Shown here: piece after piece, positions 54,645 through 64,000 of the stretch
Layout: each line of letters begins with the position of its first letter
Position numbering within the stretch: the stretch's first letter is position 1
Source: Sphaerolaimus hirsutus
Taxonomy: Eukaryota > Nematoda > Chromadorea > Monhysterida > Sphaerolaimidae
NCBI GenBank assembly: GCA_964036195.1
Contig: OZ038459.1
Span: 1,051,206 to 1,115,205 of the forward strand
Direction: 5' to 3'
Length of the DNA: 64,000 bases
Translations under genes and position numbers: made by a program
The notes under the pieces: model-generated
The model's database searches: none
Seen by the model: the letters and a program-made list of their open reading frames with translations, nothing else
What the model was told of the DNA's origin: nothing

Positions 54645-54872
54645 GAGGGTGTACTAATACGCACATCCGCCCGTTACGCACATTTGCCCGTTTTTTCACT
54701 TGACACTTTTTCAAGTGATTTTCAGATATGAGTGAAGTGAAACAAAGTTGCGCAATGTCATTGCGCAACTTTGTTTCACTTCACTCATATCTGAAAATCA
54801 CTTGAAAAAGTGTCAAGTGAAAAAACGGGCAAATGTGCGTAACGGGCTGATGTGCGTATTAGGCCTGCCATG
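54645..54872. mobile_element. hAT-like MITE A5
   Basis: 228 bp. The exact 8-bp duplication GCGGCGAG lies at 54637-54644 and 54873-54880. Its interior is one clean hairpin, the simplest form of family A in this window. Confidence 0.9.
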
Positions 54873-54880
54873 GCGGCGAG

Positions 54881-56362
54881 TCCTTCGCATCGCATGTGAC
54901 ACGGGTGCGCGTGTTTACGTATCGAGGTATACAGCCTTTGTCTGGGCGCCGATTTAATTGGGGTCTATGGCGCCGGTAAGGGGTGGAAAAGCGACCTTTT
55001 CGAAAAGTTGAACACGAATAAAAGTTTACTCGAATAATTGCCCCGGGCAATCATTTTTTCGGCAGACGTTTTTGAGGGGCGGGGGTGACTTTACGAGGGG
55101 GTAACAATTATTGTTCATGGGGGATAATTTTTTGTTCAAATTTTCAAGCGTGTTTCTATCAAGTCATTCCACAAAATAAGTTTTATAAACACACTAACAG
55201 TAACACGCCACTTTTGTTCAAATTGGACATAAATCACAAATTGATCCTATGACCTTAAAGGGGGGAATTTTTTTTGAAGGGGATTATTTTTCCTCGCTCG
55301 TCAAGGAATTTTCAACAGGGGGGAATTTTCAATGGTGAATTATTCCAGAGGGGGAATTATTTGAGTAAATAAGGTAATCAAATGGCGCGACAGAAAAAGT
55401 GCCAAGCGTTACATCACTAGACAATGTGCAGTTATGTAACAGCGCCATGGCGGTGGCTGCCTGGCGCAAGCGCCACAGCCAACGGCGCCATGGCTCTTGG
55501 CGTTTGGGGCCATCTTTCTGTGGCGCTGTGCGCATGAAAACTGCCTTGGTAGATATCACTGTTAATGTTTATTTGATCTACAAAAACCGATATGCCTATA
55601 TGGCGCGAGCACATGACGTTTCACGTTTAACGTTGGCGCCACATTGGAATTCGAGTAGTTCCACAGGCGTGAAATGAAAAGGCGCCTCACGTGCGCCCAC
55701 CCTCAAATTGGATTTGGCCCCCGGAGTTGTGAGGCTTAGAGCCCGTCAACTAGGCGTCAATGAAGCGGGCCGCATGCGCACTCGGCGCCGCGCAACTGTG
55801 CATGTTGGCGGCGGAAAGAGTTTTTAAGAAAAAGTTTTTTTTTGAGTTTTTTGTAGTTTTTTAAAAAAATGTGTCAATTATTGTAGTGATTGTTTTCAAT
55901 ACACACACGTGCTTTTTTGAGAATTTTGGAAATGTTTTTTTCTTAAATGTTATTGATTGTTTAGCGTCCATGGTTAAAATATATTCCAAAATTCTGTTCT
56001 TGTATGCAGTTAACAAATTTTGGTTATATAAAATTATACCCGAATAGTCAGTTCATTACAAAAATTTAAAATGGTGGGCAAACATTTGGAATATAGCAAT
56101 CAAAATAGATTTTGTGTATAATTATGGCCTCTGATTTCAGAAAAATCACTACTTAAATCACAAGATCAAAAGTCAAATTTTTTCCGATATTTTGTTGGAA
56201 AACACTACCACTCAATTTCAGCGTTAGTGTGTTTTATTGTCAAATGTCAAGTGTAATTACAAAAAAAATTCAAAAATGTTTTCGAATTTTAATTTGCTAC
56301 CGTAGTACAGCACAGTTCGCAGTGAGTACGGCTATAAACTGAACCCTTATACCTAATCTGAA
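54881..56362. other. Intergenic DNA with diverged C-type and F-type repeats
   Basis: 55030-55377 resembles a decayed C copy ('tcggcagacgtttttgagggg', several 'gggggaattattt' words). 55440-55510 has GGCGCC/CCATGG words. No gene is seen. Confidence 0.4.
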
Positions 56363-56809
56363 TACCGTATCCCTCGAAATACCCCCCGGGGGTTTATTTT
56401 TTCAGAGTGAGAATTTTGCGGGGGGGTTAAACGAGGGGGGTATTTCGAGGGGGGGTTATTATTTCACCAGAAATTTCTTGAACTCGCAGTACCAATTTGT
56501 TATGTGTAACCTACGTAGATGTAGAAAAATGCAACAATAACCACCATATATAAATGTCTATAGACTTGTACAAGTAAATATGTAGCTGGTATAAACCCTG
56601 TTCTAACATAACACAGTCATTGTTTTTAACGTGTGTTCTGCGTTTCCCGGACCACAAACCGCAGCTATTGTCATTTATACTCAATTTGAGGAGGTATATC
56701 GAGGGGGGGGGGTTATAAATACATAGTGCACATTTTGAAGGGGGGGGGGGGTCGTTCGAGATGGGGTTGTTTCGAGGGGGGGGGGGGGGTATTTCTAGGA
56801 AATACGGTA
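56363..56809. repeat. MITE family C, copy C12
   Basis: TACCGTATCCCTCGAAATAC to 'aggaaatacggta' with the long interior and G runs of up to 13. Confidence 0.6.
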
Positions 56810-57032
56810 CCTAATTGGATAATGTTCGATTCAACACATGGCTTATGTATTGTAGAATATCATGTAAACAGAATAATTGAATTGTTTTTAAAGAAACTGA
56901 AAGTCATATTCAGAAGTTCTATGATTGACGTTGTCGTTTTAGAAATATTTACGTAAATATTAGTGCATTGCCTTTTCAAGAACACAAAAATGAACTTGTC
57001 GGGACTATGTAGTGTATTAATAAATACCAATT

Positions 57033-57533
57033 TACCGTATTTCCGCGAAATACCCCCCCCCCCCTCGAAATACCTCCGTCTCGAAATACCCCCCCCCCGC
57101 GAAATACCTCCGTTTCGAAATACCCCCCCCCTCAAAATGGACACTATGAAATAATCACCCACCCCCTCGAAATACCCCTCCCAAATTGAGTGTACAGAGA
57201 ACGTACATAACATAACTGCGGTTTGTGATTCGGGCAATGCAAAACACACGTTAAAAACAATGAATTGTTACGTTAGAACATTGCTCCACACTTTAATAGG
57301 TCAATAGACTCCTACATATAGCGGTTATTATTGCATTTTTTCTACATCTGCGTACGTTACAGACGACAATTTAGTACTGGAATTTCATCAAAACTCTGGC
57401 GAAATAATAAGCCCCCTCGAACTAACCCCCCCCCCGTTTAACACCCCCCCCGTTTAACACCCCCCCCCAAACAATGAAACTCTGATTACTCTGAAACAAT
57501 CACCCCCGGGGGGTATTTCGAGGAAATACGGTA
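57033..57533. repeat. MITE family C, copy C13 (opposite orientation)
   Basis: TACCGTATTTCCGCG to 'gaggaaatacggta'. The C-rich strand is shown, and interior words are the reverse complement of C8. Confidence 0.6.
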
Positions 57534-59046
57534 TGTGGCTCCATGTGTTTATTTATGTATATCGTATACAATAGGTAAATAAATACATCACCCACTACCG
57601 GTAGTGAAAATTCAATATCTCAAAATAATTCGGCAAAACGGTTCTTCAAAAATAAATTTCGAAAATCGCACTCCAGCGGAACGGAATGTTGTCCGCTTTT
57701 GCAATTAAAATACGAAAAATAACTCAAAGTATAAGCCTTATTTGAGAGAAGACAGTTGTGTAGCTGACTTGCGCTCATGTTTGCTGCTTTAGTGATGAAC
57801 TCAATGCATGTGCTCGAGAGTGTAGCGATTTCTAACCTTCCCGAGTGGTCAGCTCTCGATTGGTACGCCAAAGTACAGGTACAGGGTGCGGCAAGTAAAT
57901 TTTCTAATGAAGGCGTTTTTGAGGTAAAGTTTTTTACGCAGCTTGGAACCTTACACCCCCCTCTAAAATCATTGTAAACCAGCGTGTGAAGTGTGTAAAA
58001 AAAAGCAAAAAATGCGTTTCAAAATTTGCAAATGCTCTTTTTCTTATCTGCTGCTTAGGGGGTGGGTGTTTGTGGAATGTTAGTGGTGGAATGGCGCCAT
58101 GCCATGGCACTGGCGCCATTTGAGGTAGCCAAGCGGTGTCGCACCACCGCACCTATTTCCTGTGGCGTTATTGGCGCCTGACGCCCCTTTATCATGCCGT
58201 AGCGTAAGAAATAAACTGGGGGCCGGACCTGTGCTGGACAGTGAAAACGCCACGAATTTTTTTCACATATACAATAACCCTCTCTATAGTGAGTTGCCGC
58301 TGCCCCATTTATTCATGAGGGGTAGTGGGGGGTTGCACCTATATATCCCACAAGTATTAGCTTTCCACCCCTCCCACAACCAGAGATAGGGAATGTGAAG
58401 TGAAAATAAAGATAGGGGCCGGACTGGATCGGGAAGGTGTTTAATAGGCACTTTTAGTAATATAGCAACTTGGCAGCAATTTACTGGATGCATTCTCCTA
58501 CATACCTACATTATTATGTACACGCCGCACTGATTATTCAAGTGGTGTCATGTAAACTTACACACCTCGGTAATTCCTTCATGTATTGCTATGTGATTAT
58601 GTTGTGTATGCACGCGGGTTACAAATCGAGACAGTTAGGTTAAAAACCGATACACTTTGGCTTACCAATCGAATGAAAAATAAAGTTTGCCTGCAGCTTA
58701 GAAATCGTGATACATTGGATTAAAAAGCGCGAAACTTTGGCTTACCAATCGGGATAGTTTAAAATCGAGATTCTCTCGTGTGTTCCGACGGAGTGTGTCT
58801 GAGCTGGCCCCAGATTCAATAAGAACGCAGGCATGCCCGACATGCCCAGCAAGCGCGTTCAAAATCGCAATTCCTTGGCGATTGGCCAAATTTAGCGATT
58901 TAACGATTCACCTAGGGGGTTTTTTACAAAAAAATGTCGCAAGTCGCAACGATTTGGAAAACATTTCGATGAATAGTTTTTCAACTTATCGCTTGAGTCC
59001 ATCAAATTTGTATGGACATCGATAGTTATATGGATTCATTTGCATT
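57534..59046. other. Intergenic DNA, no gene seen
   Basis: A GGCGCC/CCATGG patch lies at 58090-58125. 58620-58760 has two rough copies of 'gatacactttggcttaccaatcg'. No supported coding frame. Confidence 0.4.
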
Positions 59047-59927
59047 TGTTGGGCGTGCCGGGCACGCCTGTTTTCCTAATTAATTCTGGGGTAAGTGTTT
59101 ACAAGTAACTACGTAATTACATAGGAAAAGTGTTGTTGCCATCTTGGCAATAAAAATGATTTGTGATAAATGTATTTACATATTTAAATAACTTCTACTT
59201 ACTTACCAATAATCCTAAGTACATAGATTTAAGTTATTTTAACTGCATGTGGGTAGTATTCAAGCAGTATCAAATCTGTTTGAGGAAACTAATCCTAAAT
59301 ACACAGTAGCTAAAAAGTTTATCTAAAAGTTAGCCGACACATGTAGGCAGGTGATGACACACATGTTTTGATAAGAATCTGTTTTGCAGAAAGTGTCGCT
59401 GTCTGGAGGTGTGATTCAATATCTACGTGGGCAAATTGTTTTGTTAATGTATTATTCATTTGGGCCAATGTCGGCATTTTGATTAAAATTGAATAAGATT
59501 TGGATTTTCTAATCTGTGCTCACATTGTAGCTTTGATAGATCATGTTGTCTGCAGACATGTTTTTTGTCTGCAGTTCGATGCTTAAAAGTAGATTTTTTG
59601 TACCATTTCAATCATTCTGAAATACTCTGAAATACTCTGAAATACTCTGAAACATTTGGATATTACTTGAAAACTTTCCTTGAACCATTGCTGAAACAAG
59701 TAAAATAAAGGCAAAAATATAAATCTCTGGACTTAGACTTCTGAACTGCAAAATAGACCCAATCACACCTGCATCCATCAAACAAGAGAGAACAACTTCC
59801 ATCACAACACAACCCACTACAACAGAGAACAGTCCTGCACCTGACTACTACAGATAGGGGAGAAAACAACCCACCACTGACCACACAAGAGTACAACTCT
59901 CACCACAAGAGAGCCACTCTCACAACA
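59047..59927 (+). repeat. Putative 5' LTR of element 3
   Basis: Only one copy is in the window, so this is not proven. The right edge is set by 'cacaaca' directly before TGGCGCAGC, as in element 1. The left edge, TGTTGGGCGTGCCGGG, is a guess based on a TGT start. It holds an AATAAA at 59704 and a 10-bp tandem repeat ('tctgaaatac', about 3.5 copies) at 59616-59653. Confidence 0.4.
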
Positions 59928-62900
59928 TGGCGCAGCTTGCAACTGGAATCATGGCACAGTCAGGGAATGGCACTGCAGTTCCACAGTTAGTGGGTTCTGG
60001 ATCAATTAGAAGGGTTTTGGGACAACAGAGGAAACATGCAAAGACTCTGTTAGCAGAGGTGGCACCAGTTTTCACACATGTGAAAGAGAGTGCCACTCAT
60101 GAAAATGTCTCAAATGCCAAACAGACCAGAGTGGTTATGGCCAATCTGAGAGACAAGTGTGAAGCAAGTAGACAGAAATTAACAGAGAGAGACATAGAAT
60201 GGAGGAATGTTCTGACAAATTTAGAGGCCCTTTCAAATCAGGGCATGAAAGAATCCCAAGTCATTCTGAGTGAAGAAGAACAGAAATACACAGAACACTT
60301 AGAAAGTGCAGAAGGACACTTGAACCTGATTCAACAGCTAGAAGACAAAATTATTGGATTGAACATTGGTATTCAGTCACTGGAGGAATACCTACAGAAA
60401 GTCACTGGAACAGGGACTGGCTCACTGGCACAACAACACAACTCAAACCTAGCAACAACTGCAGCTGGACAGAGCCAGCCAAATACAACTCAGAGGTCTG
60501 CACCAAGGTTGGTGGAAGCCAAGTTGCCAAAGTTGGAGTTGAAGGACTTCAATGGTGACATCATTCAGTGGGATGCTTGGTGGCAGTCATATGAACAAGT
60601 CATACACAAAAGAACAGACATGGCCATCATCACAAAGTTCCAGTATCTGTTGAAATATGTGACTGGGGAGGCATTTGATGCCATCAAAGGAATCAGGGTA
60701 GTTGAGCAAAATTATGAACTGGCCATCGAAATTTTGCAAAAGCAATATGGCAAGACAAGAGACATCAAAAGGAAACTGTATGCAAAGCTGCAGCAAGTGC
60801 CAGAGCCGAAAGGGCACTACAAAAGCTTGCAGAATTTCCACAGAGAAGTGCAGTCACTGGTATATCAGCTCAGATCCCAGAATGAAGATATGAATAATTA
60901 TGCAACAGTTGAAATGATTAGATCAAAAATCCCAGGAAACATCAGACTGGAAATTGTCAAAATAAAAGGTGAGGATCAAGAATGGTCAGTTGCAAACATC
61001 CTCAGCAGTTTGGAGAAAATCATTGAGCAGAGGAAGGAAGCTGATACAGACACATCAGAAAGACAAGAGTCCAGCTTCAGCAAGAACCTACATCAGAAAA
61101 GGGATCAGAAACCAACAACAACTACCAGTGCATTCTCAGCTTCAGCAACCAACAACAACCCATACTGCATCTTCTGTGAAGGAAGTCACTTCAGTTCAGA
61201 GTGCAGAAAATATGCAACAATGCAACACAGAATGCAGAAACTGATGCAATCAAAGGACAGATGCAGCAAGTGCACCAGAAAGGGACACTTCAAAAGAGAC
61301 TGCAGAACCAACCTCAGATGTTTCTTCTGCAAGGTCAGAAATCAACATGCATCAGCACTTTGTCCAGAAACATACAGTAATGGAGTCAAGGAATCCAAAC
61401 AGAGCAGTGGTGGGCACAAATCCACCAACCAAGGCACCAAGCCACAGACAATGACTGCCATGGCTATAGCAGGCAAACCAGGTTCATCAACAGAAGTGAA
61501 CAGGTCAAATGCAGTAGACAGGCTGCAGCAATCAACAGAACAGACATTGAAGTCAACAGTTGATGTAGATGTCACAAATGCAACAGTGAACAAAACAGAA
61601 ACAGGGACATTTCAGTACAGGCCAGTCAGAATGCAAACTGCCAAAGCAATGGCTTACAACCCAGAGGATCAATCAGTACCTTGGCAAAGTGCCAAGATCT
61701 TCTTGGACTCAGGGGCACAAAGGACATTTGTGTCAAAGGAGTTCATGAAGAAGTTAAAGCTGCAACCCAAAATAGAAGTGACTATTGGGCTGGGCACCTT
61801 TGGGACCAAAAAGAAAATGGATGTCAATGCTGAGATTGTGGAGCTGGACTTGCAATTGAAGGATGGCTCCAGACAGACAATCACAGCAAGTGCAATTGAA
61901 ACACTGGCCACAATCCAACCCCACCATGACTTGTCAAAGGATGATTGGGAATTCATCCACCAGAAGTGGGGCCAACAGGCAGACAAGTTGTTTGCAGAAC
62001 CAATCAACTCCAATGGAGAACAAAGTGTCCCTGACATAGTCCTTGGTTTAGATGTCTACTGGGACTTCCTGACCAAAAAGGACACAATCAAACTGCCATC
62101 TGGAATGCATGTGGTCAAAAGCAAATTTGGGCTGATGATCAATGGCCAGGATGGTGCAACAAACAGAAAGGCACATAACAATGATGCCTTTACAGTGAGC
62201 CAAGTAACTGAACAGAGTTATGAACTGGCAATCAACAATAGAAGTGACAGCAGTTTCACTCAAATTTCAAACCCAAGAGTTGAAGAATTCTGGGAACTAG
62301 AGACAATTGGAATCAAAGATTGTCCAATAATCAATGATGATGAAAAAGCAGCACAGCAATTTCATGCAACAACAGAATACAAGGACCTCAGATACCATGT
62401 CAAATGGCCTTACAAGGACTGCATTGAGAAATTACAAGACAACAAAGCAATGTCATTACAAAGGCACAAAGCACTGACAAACAGGTTTGCCAAAGATGAC
62501 AAAGGAATGGATTTGCTCCAAAGATACAACAAGGTGATTGAAGAACAACTCCAAAAGGGCATAATTGAAAAGGTTTATGGTCAGCCAACAGATAACAGAA
62601 AAATCCACTACCTAGCACATCAACCGGTAGAAACCCCAGGCAAAGCTACAACAAAGCTGAGAATAGTATATGATGCATCAGCCAGCATCAAAAATCACCT
62701 CAGTTTGAATGACTGCTTGCACAGAGGGCCAGTGATTTTGCCAGAACTTGCTGGGCTTCTACTCAGATTCAGAGCTGGCAACATTGGCATCATTGCAGAC
62801 ATAGAAAAGGCATTCTTGCAAGTGGTATTACAAGAGCCAGACAGAGATCTGACCAGATGGTGGTGGTACAAAGATCCAACCAAGCCAGTTATGGAGAACA

Positions 62901-64000
62901 ATCTGCAATTGTACAGGTTTGTCAGAATGCCATTTGGAGTGATTTCAAGCCCATGGTTGTTGGGTGCAGTCATCACCCACCACCTACAAGTCCTTGTGGA
63001 GAATGAGAGCCTAGCAAATGCACATTTGCTGGAGGGTATCAATGATGGAATTTATGTGGATAATTTGATCTTCAGTGTGGATTCAGTGGATCTGGCCAAA
63101 GAGAAATATGATGTCATCAAAGCAGCATTCAATTTGGCATCAATGAACATGAGAGATTGGACAACAAATAGTGCAGAATTGAGAAAGTGCTTCAATGCAG
63201 ATGACAAGAGTGAAACAAAAGAAGTCACTGTACTTGGACTGCATTGGGATACAGAAACAGACACACTCAATATCAGCAAACCAAAAGGTGCACACAATCC
63301 ACTTCCACAGAAGTTGACAAAAAGAGTTCTGGTTCAGTTGATTTCAGCCATTTTTGACCCATTGGGCATGCTGTGCCCAGTGACAGTGACACTGAAAGCC
63401 CTGATGCAACAAATATGGGCAGAAATCAAGTCAAAAGGTCAATTAGAATGGGAAACCAAAGTACCAGAACAATACAATGACAAATTTACAGAAATAAAAG
63501 AGTTACAGAAACAAGTCAACCAGATCAAATGGTCAAGAACATTGGAGCCCATCAAACCCTCAGAAGAAATGGAATTGCATGTGTTCACAGATGCATCAAA
63601 ACAGGCATATGCAGCATCAGCATACCTCAGACAACAATCAAAAGATGGAGAATTTGCAATGAGGCTGATTTTTGCAAAGTCTAGAGTGGCACCCAAGCAA
63701 CAGAAAGGCAAGCCAATAACAATTCCAAGGTTGGAGTTATTGGGTTTGACAATTGGAGCCAGAATGGTCAAATTCCTGCTGGGACAGGTGGCAGAATGGA
63801 ACATTGTCAGAAGTTACTTGTGGACAGACAGCATTTGTTGTTTGTGGTGGCTCCACTCCAACAAAACAATGGCATGCTTTGTCAAAAACAGGATTTTGGA
63901 GATCCAAGCCATCCAGACAGAAACAAGTGTGCAGGTCAACAAAATTGACACAGCTGACAACCCAGCTGACATTGCCTCCAGAGGATGTGACTTGCAGGAG
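59927..64000 (+). CDS. Element 3 gag-protease-RT-RNase H polyprotein (partial at 3' end)
   Basis: I read the frame codon by codon: 1358 codons from ATG 59927 to the window end with no stop. The ATG lies in good context but overlaps the putative primer site; ATG 59951 is an alternative start. DUF1759 core at about residues 198-325 ('KLPKLELKDFNGDIIQWDAW'). Zinc knuckles at about 408-475 (CIFCEGSHFSSEC, CSKCTRKGHFKRDC, CFFCKVRNQHASALC). The protease active site is LDSG near 591, against DTG in elements 1 and 2. RT has 'IADIEKAFLQVVL' near 956 and YVDN near 1042. RNase H has 'HVFTDASKQAYAASAYL' near 1216, 'LWTDSICCLWWL' near 1298 and 'NPADIASRG' near 1343. Arginine is coded only by AGA and AGG as far as I read. 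Confidence 0.92.
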   Translation, partial: MAQLATGIMAQSGNGTAVPQLVGSGSIRRVLGQQRKHAKTLLAEVAPVFTHVKESATHENVSNAKQTRVVMANLRDKCEASRQKLTERDIEWRNVLTNLEALSNQGMKESQVILSEEEQKYTEHLESAEGHLNLIQQLEDKIIGLNIGIQSLEEYLQKVTGTGTGSLAQQHNSNLATTAAGQSQPNTTQRSAPRLVEAKLPKLELKDFNGDIIQWDAWWQSYEQVIHKRTDMAIITKFQYLLKYVTGEAFDAIKGIRVVEQNYELAIEILQKQYGKTRDIKRKLYAKLQQVPEPKGHYKSLQNFHREVQSLVYQLRSQNEDMNNYATVEMIRSKIPGNIRLEIVKIKGEDQEWSVANILSSLEKIIEQRKEADTDTSERQESSFSKNLHQKRDQKPTTTTSAFSASATNNNPYCIFCEGSHFSSECRKYATMQHRMQKLMQSKDRCSKCTRKGHFKRDCRTNLRCFFCKVRNQHASALCPETYSNGVKESKQSSGGHKSTNQGTKPQTMTAMAIAGKPGSSTEVNRSNAVDRLQQSTEQTLKSTVDVDVTNATVNKTETGTFQYRPVRMQTAKAMAYNPEDQSVPWQSAKIFLDSGAQRTFVSKEFMKKLKLQPKIEVTIGLGTFGTKKKMDVNAEIVELDLQLKDGSRQTITASAIETLATIQPHHDLSKDDWEFIHQKWGQQADKLFAEPINSNGEQSVPDIVLGLDVYWDFLTKKDTIKLPSGMHVVKSKFGLMINGQDGATNRKAHNNDAFTVSQVTEQSYELAINNRSDSSFTQISNPRVEEFWELETIGIKDCPIINDDEKAAQQFHATTEYKDLRYHVKWPYKDCIEKLQDNKAMSLQRHKALTNRFAKDDKGMDLLQRYNKVIEEQLQKGIIEKVYGQPTDNRKIHYLAHQPVETPGKATTKLRIVYDASASIKNHLSLNDCLHRGPVILPELAGLLLRFRAGNIGIIADIEKAFLQVVLQEPDRDLTRWWWYKDPTKPVMENNLQLYRFVRMPFGVISSPWLLGAVITHHLQVLVENESLANAHLLEGINDGIYVDNLIFSVDSVDLAKEKYDVIKAAFNLASMNMRDWTTNSAELRKCFNADDKSETKEVTVLGLHWDTETDTLNISKPKGAHNPLPQKLTKRVLVQLISAIFDPLGMLCPVTVTLKALMQQIWAEIKSKGQLEWETKVPEQYNDKFTEIKELQKQVNQIKWSRTLEPIKPSEEMELHVFTDASKQAYAASAYLRQQSKDGEFAMRLIFAKSRVAPKQQKGKPITIPRLELLGLTIGARMVKFLLGQVAEWNIVRSYLWTDSICCLWWLHSNKTMACFVKNRILEIQAIQTETSVQVNKIDTADNPADIASRGCDLQE
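59928..59945 (+). promoter_or_regulatory. Putative primer binding site of element 3
   Basis: TGGCGCAGC matches the first nine bases of the tRNA-Ser site of element 1 and follows an ACA end in the same way; the next nine bases differ. Either a diverged site or another primer tRNA. Confidence 0.35.

Larger units (their letters stand above)
59047..64000 (+). mobile_element. Element 3: BEL/Pao LTR retrotransposon, 3' part outside window
   Basis: Gag, protease, RT and RNase H are intact. Integrase, any env and the 3' LTR lie beyond the window end. It is closer to element 2 than to element 1 in gag and pol motifs. It is nearly free of CpG. Confidence 0.9.

Noticed and set aside
57620-57871. 83-codon - strand frame
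   Set aside because: No recognisable motif, no promoter or neighbour support.

Overview
The window is repeat-rich nuclear DNA from an animal, most likely an invertebrate. It holds no recognisable host gene, rRNA or tRNA. The main evidence for an animal is three BEL/Pao-type LTR retrotransposons, a superfamily known from metazoans. The rest is a dense layer of short non-autonomous DNA transposons with 8-bp target duplications (hAT-like), satellites and minisatellites. I cannot name the species. The sequence contains one 200-base run of N.

Element 1 (2461-14732, + strand, 12.3 kb) is complete and young. It has two 1097-bp LTRs differing at about five positions, an ATTTC target duplication, a tRNA-Ser primer site, gag, a zinc-knuckle/protease frame, and a long reverse transcriptase-RNase H-integrase frame that runs without a stop into an envelope-like glycoprotein. 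Element 2 (29910-42466, - strand, 12.6 kb) has the same plan and a homologous envelope-like domain, but is older: its LTRs are clearly diverged, it has an in-frame TGA in gag, a frameshift before integrase, and no target duplication. Element 3 (about 59047 to the window end, + strand) is cut by the window edge. Its single open frame of 1358 codons from gag to RNase H is intact and almost free of CpG. A fourth BEL/Pao copy survives only as decayed gag on the - strand around 25-26.5 kb.

Between and beside these lie: a tandem repeat with an approximately 300-bp higher-order period, into which element 1 inserted; a 30-bp and a 28-bp minisatellite (15.4-16.5 kb); an uncharacterised small ORF behind a TATA box and 31-bp repeats (21.4-22.2 kb); a 1.1-kb near-perfect palindrome beside element 2; and, from 43 to 57.5 kb, a nested landscape of hAT-like MITE families (called A to G here). 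Nesting gives relative ages: C is older than A, B and D, and A is older than B.

The most interesting material is the pair of envelope-bearing BEL/Pao elements, which are retrovirus-like in plan. Element 1 carries a textbook T_TTT_TTC slippery heptamer just after the envelope membrane segment. A -1 shift there opens a second frame of about 350 codons, so one gene could end in two alternative cytoplasmic tails.
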